Shown here piece after piece: positions 7,744 to 11,293 of a stretch of 11,293 bases of DNA. The position numbers and the translations under genes are program-made. The notes beneath the pieces were generated by a model. That model was given only the letters and a program-made list of their open reading frames with translations. It was not told the origin of the DNA and did no database searches. Each line of letters starts with the position of its first letter. Position 1 is the first letter of the stretch. This DNA is from CAYVTD01 sp964454445 (GTDB lineage: Bacteria; Bacteroidota; Ignavibacteria; Kapaibacteriales; UBA2268), in contig CAYVTD010000059.1 in assembly GCA_964454445.1 (NCBI GenBank), forward strand, positions 1 through 11,293, in the 5' to 3' direction.

Positions 7744-8008
7744 CACCTAATTTGTCAAGTAATCCTTTTTTCACACTGTAAGACAATTCTGACAAAAAAC
7801 AATCCAACAAATCCTTTTCATTGGTTCATATCAATAAAAAAAATGTTATATTTCTAGGCTATTATAGAGTTTATGCCGCTAGAAAACACATAATCATTTT
7901 TTTCTTTCCAATGCAAATCTTTCCAATTTCCCTGACAAGAGCTTGATCATTATATTATAAGTGTTTTCAAAAGCTGAAATACTTATTTTTTTCATCTAAG
8001 GCTTTATA

Positions 8009-8090
8009 ATACCTATCAAAAAAATCGCAAGAAAACCTGGGAATGAATGAAAGAGCTGTTGCGAAAATATTTAAGTCAATAAAGAAATGA
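8009..8090 (+). pseudogene. Remnant of the 3' end of a sigma-like gene (copy 1)
   Basis: This encodes the equivalent of IPIKKIAR, a one-base insertion near 8039 that shifts the frame, then MNERAVAKIFKSIKK and TGA at 8088-8090. It is the helix-turn-helix tail of the same gene seen in longer but also broken form at 10779-11183. The rest of the gene is not recognisable upstream of 8009, so the duplication kept or captured only its end. Confidence 0.85.
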
Positions 8091-8140
8091 AAATTTTCTC
8101 TATTTTAAAGGACTTACGAAAGAGTTAAAAAATATTTTCA

Positions 8141-8174
8141 AAAAAGTTGTAACTTTTTCTGAAAAATACATTTA
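8141..8174 (+). promoter_or_regulatory. Candidate promoter with inverted repeat, copy 1
   Basis: TTG (8147-8149), a 17-base spacer and TACATTTA (8167-8174) fit the Bacteroidota housekeeping promoter (TTG, 17-23 bases, TAnnTTTG) with one mismatch. The -33 region lies inside an inverted repeat: AAAAAGTT, GT, AACTTTTT (8141-8158), which could be an operator. GTAAC (8149-8153) alternatively resembles an ECF -35 element. All parts recur in copy 2. It points at the Cys-rich secreted protein gene at 8364. Confidence 0.5.
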
Positions 8175-8236
8175 TATTTAAGGAAAGTATTATTTCAGAA
8201 ATTTTTTGGAGACGTTCTTTCAAAATAGTAAGTATG

Positions 8237-8261
8237 AAAAAAAAACCGGACTAAGCCGGCT
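8237..8261 (-). terminator. Terminator-like hairpin on the minus strand
   Basis: On the minus strand the sequence reads AGCCGG, a six-base loop, CCGGTT and then nine T. Four G-C pairs plus A-U and G-U pairs and the T tract have the form of an intrinsic terminator. No minus-strand gene lies to its right, so its purpose is unclear; it may stop antisense transcription, or be a remnant. Confidence 0.4.
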
Positions 8262-8363
8262 CATTGTATTTAAGTCAATGGCAGTTGCTTTTCTCCTGAA
8301 GCCCTAACTGGTTTGGGAGAATGACAAAAAACAATTTACAAAATTAATTAAAAGGATTTATTT

Positions 8364-9329
8364 ATGAAAGACAAATTTACGATCTTAAAGATCACGTTAT
8401 TAGTGATTATGCTGAGTCTATCTTTTACCACCAAATCGCTATCTCAAGTTCCAACACCATGTACTCCAGATTGTCAAAACACTCCATTTCTTGGACCTTA
8501 TCTTCTTATTAATACAGACTATCCAAATTGTACCCTAAATATCTGGTATTATTGCAGACATGCTTGCAACCTGTACTGGGATGTTCAGATAGTTATGATT
8601 GAAACTGTAGGTGACGGCTGTGGTGTTTTGCAACCCTTGGACCAGCTATTCAAGCGAGCATATTACAAACTTATTGGGACAAATCCGAATCCACCGATGG
8701 GATTTCCGCCTATTTGTCCACCGGGATTTAACGGGATGGTTTGTAATGAGCAATGGCGTATTAGCCAGGCTAGTTGCTGGACGACTTATGAAGTAATAGT
8801 TACAGGACAATCTCACAAAGTCAGCATACCTTGCACTGGAAGCGAATGCTGCCTTCAGCCAATGAAAATCTGTCGGGATTGCCCGTCGGGTGTAGTTTCG
8901 ATCACCCCGTTAGGAGATCCTGGGTCTTACAATAATTGTTCCGAAGCAATACCACCCATACCTCCGGCACCTCCAGGTTCACATTGCGAGCTTGTTTGCA
9001 ACTGGTTCCTATATCATGATGAGGGAATAACAAATCCCAGCAATGGGAACTTGAACCAGAACATGCCAGTTAATGAAGGCTTAAATTCTGGTTCAAGAAT
9101 TATGGATGAAGAACTTCCGGTTGAAATCGTCGCTAAAGAAGGCGGCAATTACGAAATCAGGATAACTGACGTGTACGGTACAATACTGAAAGAAGTTAAG
9201 GGTGCATTATCAATTGGGTATAACAAAATAAATGTTAATCTCCGTGATTTAAAATCAGCTAATTATGTCTATTCTGTTATCGTTAATGGGATGAGTTTTA
9301 CAACAGGTAAAATAAGCCTTGAAAAATAG
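8364..9329 (+). CDS. Cys-rich secreted protein with T9SS-like C-terminal sorting domain
   Basis: A 321-residue exported protein of no family I recognise. A signal peptide is visible (K3, K9, hydrophobic 11-20, likely cleavage after about residue 28). The mature part up to residue 215 holds all 17 cysteines, spaced irregularly (for example 33, 37, 56, 64, 68, a CC pair at 162-163, then 170, 173), which suggests several disulfides in an extracellular fold. It also has Pro-rich stretches at 109-120 and 196-205. Residues about 215-250 form a polar Asn/Gly/Ser linker. Residues about 252-321 look like a T9SS type A sorting domain: NYEIRITDVYGTILKEVKG, then INVNLRDLKSANYVYSVIVNG and a final GKISLEK. 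It is therefore probably exported through the type IX system and surface-attached or released. AAAGGA at 8351-8356 precedes ATG by 7 bases. The upstream repeat supplies a candidate promoter. Confidence 0.85.
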   Translation: MKDKFTILKITLLVIMLSLSFTTKSLSQVPTPCTPDCQNTPFLGPYLLINTDYPNCTLNIWYYCRHACNLYWDVQIVMIETVGDGCGVLQPLDQLFKRAYYKLIGTNPNPPMGFPPICPPGFNGMVCNEQWRISQASCWTTYEVIVTGQSHKVSIPCTGSECCLQPMKICRDCPSGVVSITPLGDPGSYNNCSEAIPPIPPAPPGSHCELVCNWFLYHDEGITNPSNGNLNQNMPVNEGLNSGSRIMDEELPVEIVAKEGGNYEIRITDVYGTILKEVKGALSIGYNKINVNLRDLKSANYVYSVIVNGMSFTTGKISLEK

Positions 9330-9339
9330 AATAAAAATA

Positions 9340-9364
9340 GGGGGGAGTTTTTAATATCCCCCCC
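9340..9364 (+). terminator. G6/C7 hairpin between the two secreted-protein genes
   Basis: GGGGGG (9340-9345) pairs with the C run 9358-9364 around a 12-base AT-rich loop, starting 11 bases after the stop of the Cys-rich protein gene. The strong stem followed by a T-containing tail (GTTTAAATTT) suits an intrinsic terminator, or an attenuator leading into the next gene 30 bases on. The T tract is interrupted, so readthrough is likely. Confidence 0.6.
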
Positions 9365-9395
9365 GTTTAAATTTATTTATAAAGTTGAGGTTAAT

Positions 9396-10769
9396 ATGAA
9401 ATTCAAAATTCAATTTATTATATTACTATTTATTGTTTCACCCAGGGCTTATTCGACTTGGTTTAGTTCCCAAGTTGAGAGGGGACCTCTAGTTTCTCCC
9501 ATTGATACAACCAATGGGAGTATGTATTTTAGTGGCATAGATTGTGCTGACTCTATAAATTGCATGGCAATTGCTAACTATGCAAATTTTTATCGAGTAA
9601 TTTATCAAAGCACAGATGCAGGAAAGAACTGGAATATAATCTACAAACCGGATTATGGAAAGACAACAAATAAGCCATTATTAAAATCAATTTCATATCC
9701 TAAAAAAAACAAATGCATAATTGGAACAGATTCGGGATTCATTTTTTTAACGAACGATATGGGTGTAAACTGGAAAAAGATAAATACACCAATATCAGAT
9801 CAACCCATAAAATTTCCAGGTTATATAACGATAAGAAATATAAAAATGTATGATTCAATTCACGGAATCGCAAATACTGATTTTTTTATTATCTATACAA
9901 AAGATGGAGGTAATAATTGGAATTTTTTATCGAAACCCGATTCGTCTTGCGGTATTGTTGATGCTGTGATGACATCACCATCTAACATTATTTTTTATGG
10001 AACCTGTGATGTAAAAAAGAATAACCCATTTACTAAAACAATGTTCATTTCTAAAGATACAGGACAAACTTGGTCCGCCTATGATTATTCTTATATTGAT
10101 TCCAGCACAGTCAGTTACAATGGTTACAAGGGAACATTAAAACTTTTTTTTACAGACAGTTTGAATGGCTGGGGTGTTGGAGGCGATCCCACAGGGGTTG
10201 GCGATATACATACTGAAAAAATCACTTCAACCAGGGACGGAGGCAAGACCTGGCAATTTCAACACAACCGGGTTGTAATTCCAAATTTGGAGATATGGGA
10301 TGTATCATTTTATAATTCGAATATCGGAATTTGTGTCACTCGTGGAGGCGGTATATTAAGAACAAGCGACCGTGGAATTAACTGGATTCAAGATAGTGTA
10401 GCTTTTATACAACAAATGCAATCTCCAATGAATTATGTTTGTTTTAGAAACGTTAAAAATCCTTTAATAGCCGTTAGTCTCGGTGGAAAAATATATTATG
10501 AAGAACACGAGGTTAATATTTATAAAAATAATGTAATAAATAATGATGTATCTATTTATCCTAATCCGGTTTCCGATGTTCTGATAATATCTTTAAACCA
10601 TGAGTTGCAATCCCCTTTTCATGAGGGGAATTATATCGAAATTTACACAACTCTTGGTTTAAAAGTAATTGAATCTTTATGGCAGGAAAAAATTGATGTT
10701 TCGGGTTTGTATCCTGGAATATATTTCGTAAAGATTGGAAATATAATTGAAAAATTTATTAAAATATAA
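9396..10769 (+). CDS. Secreted Asp-box beta-propeller protein (Ycf48/sortilin-like) with T9SS type A sorting domain
   Basis: A 457-residue exported protein. A signal peptide (K2, K4, hydrophobic 5-14, likely cleavage near 20-21) is followed by a propeller of repeated Asp boxes (S/T-x-D-x-G-x-x-W): STDAGKNW 72-79, TNDMGVNW 119-126, TKDGGNNW 168-175, SKDTGQTW 219-226, TRDGGKTW 279-286 and TSDRGINW 323-330. The spacing of 44-60 residues points to a six- or seven-bladed propeller of the Ycf48/BNR type. I see no sialidase catalytic set, so a binding or structural role is more likely. The end (about 380-457), beginning VSIYPNPVSDVLIIS and closing DVSGLYPGIYFVKIGN, is a typical T9SS type A sorting domain. 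GAGG at 9387-9390 precedes ATG by 5 bases. Six cysteines lie before the sorting domain (50, 56, 107, 185, 204, 313) and one more at 349. It probably shares a transcript with the Cys-rich gene 66 bases upstream. Confidence 0.92.
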   Translation: MKFKIQFIILLFIVSPRAYSTWFSSQVERGPLVSPIDTTNGSMYFSGIDCADSINCMAIANYANFYRVIYQSTDAGKNWNIIYKPDYGKTTNKPLLKSISYPKKNKCIIGTDSGFIFLTNDMGVNWKKINTPISDQPIKFPGYITIRNIKMYDSIHGIANTDFFIIYTKDGGNNWNFLSKPDSSCGIVDAVMTSPSNIIFYGTCDVKKNNPFTKTMFISKDTGQTWSAYDYSYIDSSTVSYNGYKGTLKLFFTDSLNGWGVGGDPTGVGDIHTEKITSTRDGGKTWQFQHNRVVIPNLEIWDVSFYNSNIGICVTRGGGILRTSDRGINWIQDSVAFIQQMQSPMNYVCFRNVKNPLIAVSLGGKIYYEEHEVNIYKNNVINNDVSIYPNPVSDVLIISLNHELQSPFHEGNYIEIYTTLGLKVIESLWQEKIDVSGLYPGIYFVKIGNIIEKFIKI

Positions 10770-10778
10770 GATTTTAAT

Positions 10779-11183
10779 TTGAAAAATTACAGTAAATATG
10801 ATGATAAACAGTTAATTGGCTTCATAAGTCTTGAGGGCAAAGAGAAAGAATTTGCTTTCTAAGAGATTTATTTCCGTTATGCTAAACGAATTTTCATTTA
10901 TTGTAAATTAAAATGTGTAAATACAGATGAAGCAAAAGAAATGCATTAGGAAATATGGACTATTTTCTTTCAAGCAATCAAAGATGGTAAAACCGACATC
11001 AAATTACCACATTATTTATATGGTGGAATAACGGTTAGTATTCCTATGATGATATCATTACGCTCTTTGCTTGAAGGATATATCAAAGAAAATGCAAAGG
11101 AGATACCGATAAAAAAAATCGCTAGGGAACTTGGAATGAATGAAAGAGCTGTTGCGAAAATATTTAAGTCAATAAAGAAATGA
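10779..11183 (+). pseudogene. Broken ECF-like sigma factor gene
   Basis: One frame of 134 codons reads as a sigma factor apart from two stops: TAA at 10860-10862 and TAG at 10947-10949. Before the first stop is DDKQLIGFISLEGKEKEFAF, like region 1/2.1. Between the stops is EIYFRYAKRIFIYCKLKCVN and TDEAKEMH, like 2.1-2.2. After the second is EIWTIFFQAIKDGKTDIKLP, where a normal factor has Q-E-x-[WF]; TAG there is one C-to-T change from CAG. The helix YLYG, which should lead into the DNA-binding 2.4 segment, instead joins within a few residues to a region 4-like helix-turn-helix (IPIKKIARELGMNERAVAKI). About 40-60 residues of region 2.4 and linker thus seem deleted. No good start codon is seen (TTG at 10779 is possible). 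It begins ten bases after the propeller gene. Confidence 0.85.
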
Positions 11184-11293
11184 AAATTTTCTCTATTTTT
11201 AAGGGCTTACTAAAGGAATTGAAAATATTTTCAAAAAAGTTGTAACTTTTTCTGAAAAATATATTTATATTTAAGGAAAGTATTATTTTAGAA
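11103..11293 (+). repeat. Direct repeat, copy 2 (continues past the window edge)
   Basis: This is the partner of 8009-8200. It covers the last 81 bases of the sigma pseudogene and 110 bases of downstream DNA. The alignment is still holding at the last base of the window, so the repeat is longer than what is visible. The distance between equivalent bases is 3,093. Confidence 0.95.
11234..11267 (+). promoter_or_regulatory. Candidate promoter with inverted repeat, copy 2
   Basis: TTG (11240-11242), 17 bases, TATATTTA (11260-11267), with the same inverted repeat AAAAAGTT/AACTTTTT (11234-11251) as copy 1. The only difference inside this element is one C/T change in a position the promoter consensus leaves free. 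It points out of the window, probably at another gene of the same kind. Confidence 0.45.

Larger units (their letters stand above)
8009..8200 (+). repeat. Direct repeat, copy 1 (sigma-gene tail plus downstream promoter region)
   Basis: Aligns with 11103-11293 at about 92% identity by eye. A 67-base segment is exact (8040-8106 against 11133-11199) and a second run of about 40 bases is exact from about 8129 to 8168. The offset is a constant 3,093 bases after a one-base difference near 8039. The non-coding half is as well conserved as the former coding half. The second copy reaches the window edge, so the true right end of the repeat is unknown. Confidence 0.95.
7744..8363. other. 620-base gene-free stretch holding a repeat copy and leader elements
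   Basis: The part 7744-8008 shows no gene. A TTG at 7821-7823, 23 bases before TATATTTC, loosely fits a Bacteroidota promoter. From 8009 to 8200 lies one copy of a ~192-base repeat containing a broken sigma gene tail and a candidate promoter (listed separately). From 8201 to 8363 comes a leader-like region before the Cys-rich protein. It has GGAG at 8208-8211 with no gene behind it, an A9 run, a CCGG hairpin, and an inverted repeat TTCTCC (8291-8296) / GGAGAA (8316-8321). No open frame of useful length lies here. Confidence 0.75.

Noticed and set aside
10611..10629. Inverted repeat TCCCC/GGGGA inside the propeller gene
   Set aside because: It is only five base pairs within an intact coding frame, in a loop of the sorting domain, and does not recur elsewhere in the window.
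10779..11183. Stop-codon readthrough or a reassigned genetic code to explain the two in-frame stops
   Set aside because: One stop is TAA and the other TAG, all other genes here end normally with these codons, and the gene also seems to have lost an internal segment. Decay explains all of this.
8009..11293. Composite transposon bounded by insertion sequences
   Set aside because: The repeats contain no transposase gene, terminal inverted repeats or target duplications; they are the end of a sigma-like gene plus downstream DNA.
1..11293. CRISPR array, tRNA, rRNA or phage genes
   Set aside because: I saw no regularly spaced short repeats, no cloverleaf or rRNA-like segments, and no integrase or structural phage proteins.

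Overview
The window looks like chromosome of an AT-rich member of the Bacteroidota/Chlorobi (FCB) superphylum. Two secreted proteins carry C-terminal tails that resemble type IX secretion (T9SS) sorting domains. Several upstream regions match the Bacteroidota promoter form (TTG, then TAnnTTT), and Shine-Dalgarno strength varies widely. An Ignavibacteria- or Kapabacteria-like lineage would fit, but this is inferred from protein style only.

Left part (1-4145, minus strand). Reading right to left, a lipoprotein with a LolA-like domain fused to a TlpA-type thioredoxin domain is followed 31 bases later by two bacterial PH-domain membrane proteins (YdbS-like and YdbT-like, overlapping by ATGA). After a 180-base gap comes the start of an isocitrate dehydrogenase gene that runs off the window.

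Middle part (4146-7743, plus strand). A divergent intergenic region leads into a small zinc-binding DUF971 protein and, 14 bases on, urocanate hydratase (hutU, histidine degradation), probably one operon. Then come an ECF sigma factor, whose start is best set by a strong Shine-Dalgarno at 6706, a 43-base AT-rich imperfect palindrome, and a small two-helix membrane protein of unknown family.

Right part (7744-11293, plus strand). This is the accessory-looking section. A 620-base gene-free stretch holds the broken 3' end of a sigma-like gene and its conserved downstream region. Two exported proteins follow: a Cys-rich protein of no recognised family and a six-Asp-box beta-propeller with a T9SS tail, separated by a G6/C7 hairpin. 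After them lies a sigma-factor pseudogene with two in-frame stops and a probable internal deletion. Its last ~80 bases plus downstream DNA (11103 to the window end) repeat 8009-8200 at about 92% identity, 3,093 bases away. The repeat carries a candidate promoter and an inverted repeat in both copies. The section therefore looks like one period of a duplicated array of [promoter repeat - secreted protein genes - decaying sigma gene].
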